Shown: positions 61,201 to 64,000 of the stretch, one piece after another
Numbering within the stretch: position 1 is the first letter of the stretch
Layout of the letters: every line of letters starts with the position of its first letter
From: Axinella damicornis
Lineage: Eukaryota > Porifera > Demospongiae > Axinellida > Axinellidae
Direction of reading: 5' to 3'
Assembly: GCA_963931865.1 (NCBI GenBank)
Contig: OZ007506.1
Span: 14,663,969-14,727,968 of the forward strand
Length of the DNA stretch: 64,000 nt
The notes under the pieces: model-generated
Seen by the model: the letters and a program-made list of their open reading frames with translations, nothing else
The model's database searches: none
What the model was told of the DNA's origin: nothing
Made by a program: the position numbers and the translations under genes

Positions 61201-63894
61201 GGAGGGGGAGCAAAGAGAATGAAGGAAAGAAGGCGTATCAACTGGGGGCAAATGGCAAAATTCAAACCAGCTTAGAGTGAACTATGTGACTGAGTCGTTT
61301 TGGCTTCCTTCACCTACATGTACATGTAGGACATGTACATCAATCCCAGCAGGTAAAGGGGCTCTACCTGACTCTGCCAGGGGCTCTACCTGACTCTACC
61401 TGACCCTACCAGGGGCTCTCTACCTGACTCTACCAGGGGCTCTACCTGACCCTACCAGGGGCTCTACCTGACCCTCTGACTGTACCTGACTCACCAGGGG
61501 CTCTACCTGACTCTACCAGGGGCTCTACCTGACTCGACCTGACTCTACCAGGGGCTCTACCTGACTGTACCTGACTCTACCAGGGGCTCTACCTGACTCT
61601 ACCAGGGGCTCTACCTGACTCGACCTGACTCTACCAGGGGCTCTACCTGACTGTACCTGACTCACCAGGGGCTCTACCTGACTCTACCAGGGGCTCTACC
61701 TGACTCGACCTGACTCTACCAGGGGCTCTACCTGACTGTACCTGACTCTACCAGGGGCTCTACCTGACTCGACCTGACCCTACCAGGGGCTCTACCTGAC
61801 TCGACCTGACCCTACCAGGGGCTCTACCTGACTCGACCTGACCCTACCAGGGGCTCTACCTGACTCGACCTGACCCTACCAGGGGCTCTACCTGACTCGA
61901 CCTGACTCTACCAGGGGCTCTACCTGACTCGACCTGACTCTACCAGGGGCTCTACCTGACTGTACCTGACTCTACCAGGGGCTCTACCTGACTCGACCTG
62001 ACCCTACCAGGGGCTCTACCTGACTCGACCTGACCCTACCAGGGGCTCTACCTGACTCGACCTGACTCTACCAGGGGCTCTACCTGACTCGACCTGACTC
62101 TACCAGGGGCTCTACCTGACTGTACCTGACTCTACCAGGGGCTCTACCTGACTGTACCTGACTCTACCAGGGGCTCTACCTGACTCGACCTGACCCTACC
62201 AGGGGCTCTACCTGACTCGACCTGACCCTACCAGGGGCTCTACCTGACTCGACCTGACCCTACCAGGGGCTCTACCTGACTCGACCTGACCCTACCAGGG
62301 GCTCTACCTGACTCGACCTGACTCTACCAGGGGCTCTACCTGACTCGACCTGACTCTACCAGGGGCTCTACCTGACTGTACCTGACTCTACCAGGGGCTC
62401 TACCTGACTCGACCTGACCCTACCAGGGGCTCTACCTGACTCGACCTGACCCTACCAGGGGCTCTACCTGACTCGACCTGACCCTACCAGGGGCTCTACC
62501 TGACTCGACCTGACCCTACCAGGGGCTCTACCTGACTCGACCTGACTCTACCAGGGGCTCTACCTGACCCTACCTAACTCTACCAGGCTCTACATGATAG
62601 GTACATTGTACCTTCTCAGGAGAGCCTGATACCAGCACAGTGGCACTGTCGTTCATTGCAAGACTGTAGATGGAGTCCTTATTGCCGGACAGTGTGGTGG
62701 CTGGGAGTGAGGGGGGAGGGAAGAGAATGGGATAGAGAAAACACATGAAAGCAAGATTCCCCCTCCTTCTTCCTACTACATTGACGCACTGGTGACAGTG
62801 TTGTTTGCAGCAGTGAGGGAGGTGAGGGTTCTCACGTCCCAGAGGTAGATAGCCTTGTCCAGCCCTGCACTAGCTACCTGTTCACGCTCACGAGCGTAGG
62901 CCAGACATCTGTGGAAGGAGGAGGAGGAGGGGTGAGTTCATAACAAAAACAAGTAAGTGACCTTTCATTCGCAACAGCATATTAATGTTTCTTGCACAAC
63001 CATGTACATATAAGTACATGTACATGATAGCATTGATAGGGCTGAGCGACATAATCAGTTGCTGTGTACACAAGTACATGTACAAAAGAGTAACTAAATT
63101 AAGTGTGTAAACAGCTGTCAAATAGTTTAGCCTCTCCTTCAGATGCATTCCCACACATACAATAACTAGTGGAATGCAGGACATTGGAGGGGCGAGCCTG
63201 AGCGAAGTGCATGCGCGTGACGCAGGAGCAAAGAGCAGTTGCATTCACATGACTGTCATCAGAACGTGACAGGGCAATGAGCATAGGCCACAGAAATTAT
63301 GGCACTAAACATACACTCGTGCACATCACAGCAACTGTGAGTCAGGTTAGCGTTTGTAGCTGAAGCAGTCTAGCACCAACATCACCGGCCATGGCCGTGG
63401 GTAGGTCCACAACTCTGAGCCGCAGTCTCCGTCTTTGTCAGTGTCGCCACCGAGGAGGCAAAATGTTCATGGTGCTCTAGCCAATGTCCACGAGTGGTCT
63501 CTCCGTCTCTGTTGTCGCTATCGTCCATCGAACCATGGTCGAACAGGTAGCTGCTAGACGGTTCACGATTCCTTGCGTGCGTATAATTAAGAGTTCACGA
63601 ATTTGAATATTATTGTGCACGTGCAAGTAAATTCGCTGATTTAAAATTTATGGTATTTGCAAGATCCAACCAACAAACAAACATACACAGTGTTACACAC
63701 GCACAGTGCAATGAAGTCACACTAGTGTGGGACTCGCCCCAATTACATGTATAGTGGCATGGTAATTGACAACTGCTACATGGATACTACGTTTCCACAC
63801 CTGACATAGTCATGGTGAGTGCGCAAGGTAGAGGAGCAGGCCCCCCTGGCAGCATCCCACACCTTCATAGTGGTGTCAGAGGAGGCTGACATGA
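28160..63894 (-). CDS. WDR48: WDR48 (UAF1) orthologue with an inserted Death domain; N-terminal exon(s) beyond window
   Basis: Gene-level entry. Seventeen exons, all phases consistent, give 688 codons plus TAA: 63894-63801, 62908-62790, 62700-62612, 61000-60899, 60637-60460, 60021-59900, 42999-42864, 41651-41554, 38831-38724, 37740-37647, 35092-35000, 34635-34478, 33318-33187, 31757-31590, 30237-30155, 28850-28703, 28306-28160. WDR48 is the WD40 cofactor that activates USP1, USP12 and USP46 and so controls FANCD2 and PCNA deubiquitination. Seen here: WD repeats ([41 protein letters not shown]), the [14 protein letters not shown] and DCFSAW ancillary motifs, and the SUMO-like C terminus ([20 protein letters not shown]), all in the order of animal WDR48. 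The first ~80-110 codons lie off the right edge. Exons 12-13 add a Death domain not present in the vertebrate protein as I know it. One intron is 16.9 kb and full of repeats. Confidence 0.93.
28588..28616. repeat. Poly-G tract
   Basis: About 29 consecutive G between WDR48 exons w16 and w17. Confidence 0.9.
28703..28850 (-). CDS. WDR48: WDR48 exon w16: SUMO-like domain
   Basis: From CCGTTTAG to AACCAG|GTTTGT. It encodes [20 protein letters not shown], an acidic loop and [15 protein letters not shown], matching DRLSA.D.L...KV...VY.....(E)KIELLC.(D/N)Q. Confidence 0.92.
28947..29185. mobile_element. Truncated TAGCCTCGTTCCCAGGC element
   Basis: Begins TAGCCTCGTTCCCAGGCCC and shares GAGAGAGGGAGG, GCTACACTGGTCCTCCATCC and GATGAGGGGCGACAC with 7535-7969. 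The right terminal arm is missing. Confidence 0.6.
29608..29670. repeat. Facing poly-G and poly-C
   Basis: About 18 G, a short ACTGCTGCC spacer, then ~10 C and CGCTTCTACGTTTA. It resembles the ends of 26133-26724 collapsed together. Confidence 0.7.
30155..30237 (-). CDS. WDR48: WDR48 exon w15
   Basis: From CTGCACAG to GGAAG|GTTAGA, 83 bases. It encodes [19 protein letters not shown] and GKTEDPKG, weakly similar to the vertebrate MPKFNKI.F.L.PH segment. Its two-base phase completes a Ser codon with w16, which supports it. Confidence 0.75.
30879..30988. repeat. Two-copy tandem repeat, ~56 bases
   Basis: TATACCAGCAGAGGGTTGGG...CATAGTGCCAAGTGACAAAT occurs twice head-to-tail with no visible divergence, in the w14-w15 intron. 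Confidence 0.85.
31355..31510. repeat. Dispersed ~150-base repeat, copy 1
   Basis: Shares GCCATGCTG, TTGCACCCTTCGGG, CCCAAGGACATTG and GCTGAAAGT with 37128-37290, in the same order. Non-coding, intronic. Confidence 0.65.
31590..31757 (-). CDS. WDR48: WDR48 exon w14: strand entering the SUMO-like domain
   Basis: Exactly 56 codons from CTTCCAG to TGCCAG|GTTAAC. It encodes [40 protein letters not shown] and PIWIMDIV, parallel to the vertebrate GYF.VP.HTPVIF...G...RLLC.D.GG segment. Confidence 0.9.
32112..32513. mobile_element. TAGCCT-type foldback MITE, 402 bases, long arms
   Basis: The ~95-base arms (TCCCACGCCCAGCTTTTCGT, GGTACATTTCCTCACGTGAG) are inverted copies, separated by ~200 bases of unique sequence. 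The arms match the short hairpin at 9244-9403, so that copy looks like a deletion derivative of this form. Confidence 0.85.
32785..33215. repeat. Minisatellite overlapping a WDR48 5' splice site
   Basis: About 13 units of 29-36 bases, CCTCACTACCCACTCACCAC + TCCACCTCCC. On the minus strand each unit contains GGAGTGGTGAGTGGG, a copy of the w13 exon end plus its GTGAGT donor, then an in-frame TAG. Confidence 0.85.
33187..33318 (-). CDS. WDR48: WDR48 exon w13: Death domain, C-terminal half
   Basis: Exactly 44 codons from ACTGTGTGCAG to GGAGTG|GTGAGT. It encodes [20 protein letters not shown] and [17 protein letters not shown], the W....S(W)..L..AL.......A..(L/V)...Y ending of a Death domain. It then runs into Glu/Gly codons formed by the first unit of the adjacent minisatellite, whose repeat contains the donor site. 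Confidence 0.85.
34029..34323. mobile_element. TACCGTA-ended MITE, type D
   Basis: Left end TACCGTAGTCGCGCGTTATT, right end AATAACGCGCGACTACGGTA, a perfect 20-base-plus inverted repeat. Subterminal words GCGCCTATAA and GCGCCTAATAACG occur repeatedly. It sits in the WDR48 Death-domain intron (w12-w13). Confidence 0.88.
34478..34635 (-). CDS. WDR48: WDR48 exon w12: Death domain, N-terminal half
   Basis: From TCCATCCAG to TTCAAG|GTGGGT, 158 bases, entering in phase 1 from w11 and leaving in phase 0. It encodes [37 protein letters not shown] and DKCREELFK. This is the Death-domain pattern: W..LG..LGV....LE.I, then C...L. Together with w13 it gives all six helices. The position corresponds to a variable acidic loop in vertebrate WDR48. 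Confidence 0.85.
34870..35030. repeat. Tandem duplication of an exon end plus donor site
   Basis: CACACGTGTCTRTACTCACT-type sequence through CTTCTCCYGGTCGGAGGGAG occurs twice, ~117 bases apart. The right copy is the end of exon w11. The left copy carries an intact-looking donor (GAAGA|GTGAGT) but a weak acceptor. Confidence 0.75.
35000..35092 (-). CDS. WDR48: WDR48 exon w11: helix before the Death insertion
   Basis: From TGTCTGCAG to GAGAAGA|GTGAGT. It encodes [20 protein letters not shown] (first base-pair from w10), the conserved NLGGLLLQAL.EYWP helix, then [13 protein letters not shown] copy of its last ~50 bases plus donor lies just downstream at 34880-34935. Confidence 0.9.
35610..35900. 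repeat. Local duplication, copy 1
   Basis: CACATTCCTTAAAAAGGGG through TGTGGTCTTCCTCAC is repeated ~1.07 kb to the right (36718-36990) with modest divergence. It is in the w10-w11 intron. Confidence 0.7.
36540..36715. repeat. CT-rich low-complexity tract
   Basis: TCCCTCC/CCCTCCC units only, adjoining the second copy of the local duplication. The Gly/Glu-rich frame on the minus strand is an artefact of this composition. Confidence 0.85.
36718..36990. repeat. Local duplication, copy 2
   Basis: Homologous to 35610-35900; includes GAGGTGGTGTCAGGTTACAG and AGGACAATGATTAGCAGAAC, which are identical in both copies. Confidence 0.7.
37128..37290. repeat. Dispersed ~150-base repeat, copy 2
   Basis: Partner of 31355-31510; GACACAGCCATGCTG, TTGCACCCTTCGGG and CCAAGGACATTG in the same order. 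Confidence 0.65.
37523..37616. mobile_element. Diverged TAGCCTC foldback
   Basis: CCTCATTCCCAGACCCC and CCGTCGCTTGCAGTACAGTT face AAAAAGCTGGGCAGGGGCC and GGAAACAAGGCTA. The arms no longer match well, so this is an older copy. Confidence 0.6.
37647..37740 (-). CDS. WDR48: WDR48 exon w10: ancillary region
   Basis: From TCCTGTAG to GTAAAGT|GTGAGT. It encodes [20 protein letters not shown], matching the conserved (L/I)T..L.E.DCFSAW strand, then a short polar loop. Confidence 0.9.
37847..37998. repeat. Long palindrome (MITE-like)
   Basis: TAGGTAATCACATGGGTTAC and GTGCAATTTGGGAATAATTG on the left are mirrored by AATTATTCCCAAATGGCACG and ATACATGTGATTAAATAC on the right. Internal GTGCAATT words repeat. 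Confidence 0.65.
38724..38831 (-). CDS. WDR48: WDR48 exon w9: ancillary region
   Basis: Exactly 36 codons from CCCTCCCTAG to ACAGGG|GTAAGT. It encodes [20 protein letters not shown] and [14 protein letters not shown]; the PNWFS motif is diagnostic. Confidence 0.92.
39034..39312. mobile_element. Near-perfect foldback, GGATGTAGGGATACCAG family
   Basis: ACAAGTAATAAAAAAACATTT through GTGAAGTATACAACCCCCCT is inverted almost base for base in TAGGGGGATTGTATACTTC through TTTTTTATTACTTGT. Arms ~125 bases, loop ~25. Diverged relatives: 12596-12712, 17330-17460 and 19685-19925. Confidence 0.88.
39314..39964. mobile_element. Dispersed ~620-base repeat, copy 2
   Basis: From AGGGGCAACCGCACTCCTGG to TATACCAGGAGTGTAATAT, homologous throughout to 14660-15267. 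It directly abuts the foldback at 39034-39312. Confidence 0.65.
40440..40845. repeat. Dispersed repeat, copy 3 (GAAGATGAACGG)
   Basis: Shares GTGAAATGCTGCTGTTTCGTGC-type text and CACTCGAAGATGAACGGTAT with 16190-16340. It ends in GAGTCTACCGACTCTGTGAT, an imperfect palindrome also present near 58690-58710. Confidence 0.5.
41104..41205. mobile_element. TAGCCTCGTTCCCAGGC foldback, shortest form
   Basis: Arms TAGCCTCGTTCCCAGGCC and GCCCAGCTTTTCGTCGCTTG pair with CAAGCGACGAAAAGCTGGGC and ACTGGGAACGAGGCTA around a ~20-base loop. In the w8-w9 intron. Confidence 0.85.
41554..41651 (-). CDS. WDR48: WDR48 exon w8: ancillary region
   Basis: From TCTCATAG to CTCCAT|GTGAGG. It encodes [20 protein letters not shown] and [10 protein letters not shown], equal to the conserved GGASI..(H/R)I.N....LT.D segment ending in a WDVL motif. 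Confidence 0.9.
42010..42250. repeat. CT-rich minisatellite
   Basis: About ten units of CCTCACCCTCCACCACCTCTA with variants, in the w7-w8 intron. Confidence 0.85.
42864..42999 (-). CDS. WDR48: WDR48 exon w7: acidic linker
   Basis: From TTCTTCCAG to TACCAG|GTATGC. It encodes [11 protein letters not shown], a run of ~15 mostly Glu/Gly residues, then [15 protein letters not shown]. The start replaces the vertebrate segment after VNKW, and phases fit on both sides. Confidence 0.85.
43429..43485 (+). rRNA. 5'-terminal 18S rRNA fragment (pseudogene)
   Basis: TACCTGGTTGATCCTGCCAG followed by GTCAAATGCTTGTCGCAAAG and ACTAAGCCATGCATG matches the universal 5' end of eukaryotic small-subunit rRNA with about four substitutions in 57 bases. 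The match stops abruptly at both ends, so this is a fragment, not a gene. It lies just before the first unit of the ~250-base tandem array. Confidence 0.85.
43500..44935. repeat. ~250-base tandem repeat, block 1
   Basis: About five and a half units, period ~251-289 bases, each with GGTGTGTCTTCACTTTTTGG, GGAGGTTGGTACAGCACT, GGGGCTACACAAGCAGGC, ATGTCAGAGGGGATG and AGCTTCCACGTACGAGGTGA. One unit carries an internal ~73-base duplication (44150-44300). The array ends in GACCTTACCAACAAGTGTGG. Short frames on both strands are not conserved between units, so it is non-coding. Confidence 0.85.
45130..48390. other. Spacer between repeat blocks, no confident gene
   Basis: Contains a frameshifted RING-like relic (45548-45722) and a direct repeat of ACGTACATATATA...ACTATACCAATACATACAGTTAGT near 45350-45410 and 45893-45955. 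Plus-strand frames at 46211-47002 and 47357-47635 are short and match nothing I know. Confidence 0.45.
45548..45722 (+). pseudogene. Frameshifted RING-like relic
   Basis: One frame reads [20 protein letters not shown] then IIGCQQ; after a shift another reads [16 protein letters not shown]. The spacing C..C...CC...GC..(C)...W.....CPHC resembles a divergent RING finger seen in some transposon-encoded proteins, with the second Cys lost and a frameshift in the middle. Weak evidence. Confidence 0.25.
48390..49910. repeat. ~250-base tandem repeat, block 2
   Basis: Same unit as block 1, about six copies, preceded by CCTCACCAACAAGTGTGGGA. It is cut at 49911 by a TIR transposon and its terminal segment (GAGGTATGACAGACCTTACC) resumes at 51662, proving insertion into a pre-existing array. 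Confidence 0.85.
49911..51661 (+). mobile_element. 1.75-kb TIR transposon, internally deleted, inserted in tandem array
   Basis: Left end ATGAGCCATGGAATATGAAA and right end TTTCTCATTCCATGGCTCAT form an inverted repeat of ~25 bases with one small indel, extending as AACCAACG / CGTTGG. The flanks are the two halves of one tandem-repeat unit, with ATAT/AT at the junction (target duplication ambiguous because the site is AT-rich). Its last ~185 bases are tandemly duplicated (51295-51470, 51471-51661). It encodes one ORF. Confidence 0.8.
50080..51210 (+). CDS. Transposon ORF, N- and C-terminal parts of a larger transposase-type protein
   Basis: 376 residues from the first ATG; a second ATG at 50155 ([10 protein letters not shown]) may be the true start because an acidic Asp/Ser-rich segment follows it. 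Then [67 protein letters not shown] and [13 protein letters not shown] recognise this Cys-rich + HGN.G..P...LP.P order from an uncharacterised DNA-transposon protein of fish, cnidarians and sponges, normally much longer, with a catalytic core after the YKEYERAC segment. Here that core is missing and the frame passes straight to a tail ending [15 protein letters not shown], then a Cys-Pro end. The deletion is in frame. It is likely a DNA-binding remnant without catalysis. Confidence 0.65.
   Translation: MREVQTCFLARALLISYRNRQLRSPMAEIAERSFYTTDETLQEALRENDSVTGSDPSTEDDLSSDETDSESDSDSCTDETIGEDLDEESLLEKLTDRYYTRTMQSTQERTGMQQREADLLAVRDRFRAGCGCSLDCFADFSVEEVADARLSLKRLSKAECDMLLTGKLQTFYKPPQDGSAPKRARLSYAYDSREVCEGAFCFIHGIGDYTLRALKKHLRDHGLTPRVHGNKGKKPAHAFTRVTILNVLTFIYQYAKVHGLPQPAPPKGRAGQPIQYLPASQNKKIVYKEYERACTPPDFRFSSKFPGDVFVKESGTAKERKITILRPKHPAIRKSSLPPVIAAAGLTQERKQYLFSTIREHIWDPYKDITCPNPDI
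51662..52680. repeat. Continuation of repeat block 2 with a second insertion
   Basis: 51662-51778 and 52480-52665 match 44876-45130 (GACAGACCTTACCAACAAGT; GTGGCTCCATGGCAACTAGG). Between them lies ~700 bases absent from block 1, containing three CACGTGA/AATCCGTATT repeats and the palindrome at 52328-52479. Confidence 0.65.
52328..52479. mobile_element. Foldback hairpin, arms ~65 bases
   Basis: CAGTATCACCATAGTACCAAG...GGAAACATATCACTCGTTTG is mirrored by CAAACTCGTGATATTTTCCGG...CTTGGTACTATGGTGATACTT. The loop contains CGTGCTTCGCACTCG. Nested within repeat block 2. Confidence 0.8.
52905..54423 (+). pseudogene. Broken Ty3/gypsy-type pol (integrase end)
   Basis: Remnant of an LTR-retrotransposon integrase. 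An HHCC-like zinc-binding segment (H..KDKT..R.L..YWP.....C..C..CQ) is at 53260-53390, the first catalytic Asp region at ~53450, the second in ILTDQG near 53625-53640 and the Glu in [12 protein letters not shown] near 53700-53735; a chromo/GPY-type tail lies at 54120-54240. Breaks seen: TGA at 53465-53467 right after the first catalytic region, a deletion of several codons after ILTDQG, frame changes near 53940-54060, and a poly-G run at 53110. No reverse transcriptase is recognisable upstream. It cannot make a working protein. Confidence 0.8.
53110..53132. repeat. Poly-G tract inside the pol relic
   Basis: About 23 G interrupting the coding relic; it disrupts the frame at this point. Confidence 0.9.
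54391..54841 (+). repeat. 451-base tandem duplication, copy 1 (pol end + LTR-like + gag-like start)
   Basis: Starts with the last codons of the pol relic (TATATCATGTGTATTATTTG), continues with TGTGACATCCTGCCAGC, a typical gypsy LTR start, and ends in a short open frame ([16 protein letters not shown]...) like a gag N terminus. Copy 2 follows directly. Confidence 0.7.
54842..55291 (+). repeat. 451-base tandem duplication, copy 2
   Basis: Same layout as copy 1 with small indels (loss of a CATG, a changed ATTAA segment). The gag-like frame ends at TAG shortly after the duplication. The unit mixes pol end, LTR and gag start, as expected from unequal exchange between tandem elements. Confidence 0.7.
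55325..55625. repeat. GC-rich degenerate repeat
   Basis: Recurrent words GGGCGCCAGGCAC, GGGCCGGC, GTCGACATTG and GGGCGCCCTCGG alternate without a fixed period. This is far more GC-rich than its surroundings. Long frames over it on both strands reflect the repeat. Confidence 0.6.
55930..56217 (-). CDS. Gln/Pro/Tyr-repeat frame (PYQPPAYNQ units), status uncertain
   Basis: [20 protein letters not shown] continues with three or four [13 protein letters not shown] units and ends [14 protein letters not shown]. The repeats resemble XYPPX-type prion-like tails. The frame is closed just upstream by TAA, so a start at 56217 or an acceptor nearby would be needed. It could be a terminal exon of the nested gene in another splice form. 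Confidence 0.3.
   Translation of the reverse strand: MDTLQYQPHHQYPAPTFNQPQQPAYNQPQTPTYNQQSPYQPPAYNQQSPYQPPAYNQTSPYQPPTSAHNQPDSLYPNPAGPFPLRGKKSAVRALP
56287..58169 (-). CDS. Candidate nested gene: Lys/Pro-rich protein with coding minisatellite
   Basis: Possible exons: 58169-58054 ([20 protein letters not shown]..., ends at CAGCAG|GTACAG), 57849-57677 ([20 protein letters not shown], duplicated [10 protein letters not shown]), 57582-56511 ([20 protein letters not shown], then ~17 [17 protein letters not shown] units) and 56366-56287 ([19 protein letters not shown], stop). KRRK is a likely nuclear localisation signal. The 57677/57582 junction does not keep phase with the sites I can see, and the minisatellite shifts frame, so the model is incomplete. 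Function unknown. It lies within, and on the same strand as, the large WDR48 intron. Confidence 0.35.
56620..57470 (-). repeat. Coding-type minisatellite, 51- and 41-base units
   Basis: About 17 tandem units of GTGGAGTGACAGGTCTCGTA + GAGGGTGGTTG + TTCTTTGGATGGTTGTGCAG (plus strand). Fifteen or so are 51 bases (17 codons); two at the left end are 41 bases (GCACTTTGGAT replaces the longer middle), and each of these shifts the reading frame. Confidence 0.85.
58170..59899. other. WDR48 intron, no gene seen
   Basis: Contains part of the GACTCTATCTACCGAGTCTG repeat near 58680-58710, a partial TAGCCTCGTTCTCAGGC arm at 59645, and otherwise unique sequence with short unsupported frames. Confidence 0.5.
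59900..60021 (-). CDS. WDR48: WDR48 exon w6: last propeller region
   Basis: From CGTGGCAG to AAATGG|GTGAGA. It encodes [20 protein letters not shown] and [14 protein letters not shown]. The match to the WVATT...VNKW motif of WDR48 fixes the frame. It is followed by the 16.9-kb intron. Confidence 0.9.
60070..60455. repeat. CT-rich minisatellite next to WDR48 w5 donor
   Basis: About seven degenerate units of CCTCACCACTCCACTGTCCA + CACCTTCTCTCCCTC + CCCAGTCCTCTCC. It begins within ~10 bases of the w5 5' splice site. Confidence 0.85.
60460..60637 (-). CDS. WDR48: WDR48 exon w5: WD repeat
   Basis: From CACACACAG to GCACCTA|GTAAGG. It encodes [20 protein letters not shown] and [15 protein letters not shown], near-identical to the vertebrate blade. 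A CT-rich minisatellite begins within 20 bases of the donor, and the open frame past it is repeat read-through. Confidence 0.93.
60695..60735. repeat. (TG)n microsatellite
   Basis: TGTGTGTGTG run in the w4-w5 intron, with a CACACA run at 60855-60885 nearby that could pair with it. Confidence 0.8.
60899..61000 (-). CDS. WDR48: WDR48 exon w4: WD repeat
   Basis: Exactly 34 codons from CTCTCCCAG to TCATCT|GTGAGT. It encodes [20 protein letters not shown] and [14 protein letters not shown]. Confidence 0.92.
61073..61140. mobile_element. Diverged TAGCCTC foldback
   Basis: TAGCCTCTTCACCAGGCCG faces ACTGGCCTGGCGGAGAGGGGCTA around GCGGAAGGCAGGCGTACGTA. Confidence 0.55.
61169..61199. repeat. Poly-G tract
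   Basis: About 31 G, the longest in the window, in the w3-w4 intron. Confidence 0.9.
61345..62592. repeat. 32-base minisatellite, ~38 units, next to WDR48 w3 donor
   Basis: Units of AGGGGCTCTACCTGACTCGA + CCTGACTCTACC, with CTGTACC and GACCCTACC variants grouped in a higher-order pattern. It starts ~20 bases inside the intron after w3. No unit carries an open frame of note. Confidence 0.9.
62612..62700 (-). CDS. WDR48: WDR48 exon w3: WD repeat
   Basis: From CTCCCAG to CTGAGAAG|GTACAA. It encodes [20 protein letters not shown] and VSGSPEK. A ~1.2-kb minisatellite begins about 20 bases past its donor. Confidence 0.9.
62790..62908 (-). CDS. WDR48: WDR48 exon w2: WD repeat
   Basis: From TTCCACAG to TGTCACCA|GTGCGT. 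It encodes [20 protein letters not shown] and [19 protein letters not shown], a canonical blade ending in the WDV motif. Confidence 0.9.
63801..63894 (-). CDS. WDR48: WDR48 exon w1 (first in window): WD repeat
   Basis: From CCCTCTAG to TATGTCAG|GTGTGG. It encodes [20 protein letters not shown] and [10 protein letters not shown], the blade-2/3 region of the propeller. The upstream intron starts in a GGGA microsatellite that runs to the window end. Confidence 0.9.
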
Positions 63895-63897
63895 CTA

Positions 63898-64000
63898 GAG
63901 GGGGAGGCAGGGTGGGAGAGAGGGAGGGAGGGGGGAGGGAGGGGGGAGGGAGGGAGGGAGGGAGGGAGGGAGGGAGGGAGGGAGGGAGGGAGGGAGGGAG
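63898..64000. repeat. (GGGA)n microsatellite at window end
   Basis: GGGAGGGAGGGAGG to the last base. On the minus strand it is (TCCC)n leading into the w1 acceptor, so it supplies a polypyrimidine tract. Confidence 0.9.

Noticed and set aside
61345..62592. CRISPR-like short direct repeats
   Set aside because: 32-base units are contiguous with no spacers: an ordinary minisatellite.

Overview
The window is animal nuclear DNA. It carries spliced genes with GT-AG introns, a Death domain, a WDR48/UAF1 orthologue, a candidate giant gene, many foldback MITEs, DNA-transposon relics, a broken Ty3/gypsy pol and dozens of minisatellites. Nothing is bacterial: there are no operons or ribosome-binding sites. 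The TAGCCTCGTTCCCAGGC foldbacks, the transposase families and the very tight packing of two host genes suggest a non-bilaterian invertebrate, most likely a sponge. That assignment is inference, not proof.

Two host genes, both read leftward, account for most of the window. (1) Positions 1-25196 hold the first ~1,273 codons of a very large protein in 18 phase-compatible exons. The gene runs off the left edge. It opens with a Gly/Asp-rich low-complexity exon and continues as Leu-rich, helix-like sequence; size and layout suggest an RNF213/mysterin-type protein, but I could not confirm this. (2) Positions 28160-63894 hold 17 exons (688 codons plus stop) of a WDR48 (UAF1) orthologue: beta-propeller from about the second blade, ancillary region and C-terminal SUMO-like domain. 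The N-terminal exon(s) lie beyond the right edge. Unexpectedly, two of its exons (34478-34635 and 33187-33318) encode one complete Death domain, spliced in frame into the ancillary region. I regard this WDR48-Death fusion as the most notable candidate novelty here.

Introns carry most of the mobile DNA. The 5.9-kb intron at 6267-12153 of the giant gene houses a convergent pair: a spliced transposase-like gene (7017-10548, with one in-frame TAA) and a chromo-barrel protein gene (10845-11537, minus strand). The 16.9-kb WDR48 intron (43000-59899) holds a 57-base 18S rRNA fragment, two blocks of a ~250-base tandem repeat, a 1.75-kb TIR transposon with an internally deleted ORF, a broken Ty3/gypsy pol followed by a 450-base tandem duplication, and a candidate nested proline-rich gene with a 51/41-base coding minisatellite.

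At least three foldback/MITE classes recur: TAGCCTCGTTCCCAGGC ends, TACCGTA ends, and a third ending TAGTCTCGG..CCCAGACC. Several WDR48 minisatellites start within a few bases of a 5' splice site. Runs of 18-30 G or C are unusually common. The two host genes are about 3 kb apart, tail of WDR48 to head of the giant gene. No tRNA gene, intact rRNA gene, CRISPR array or riboswitch was seen.
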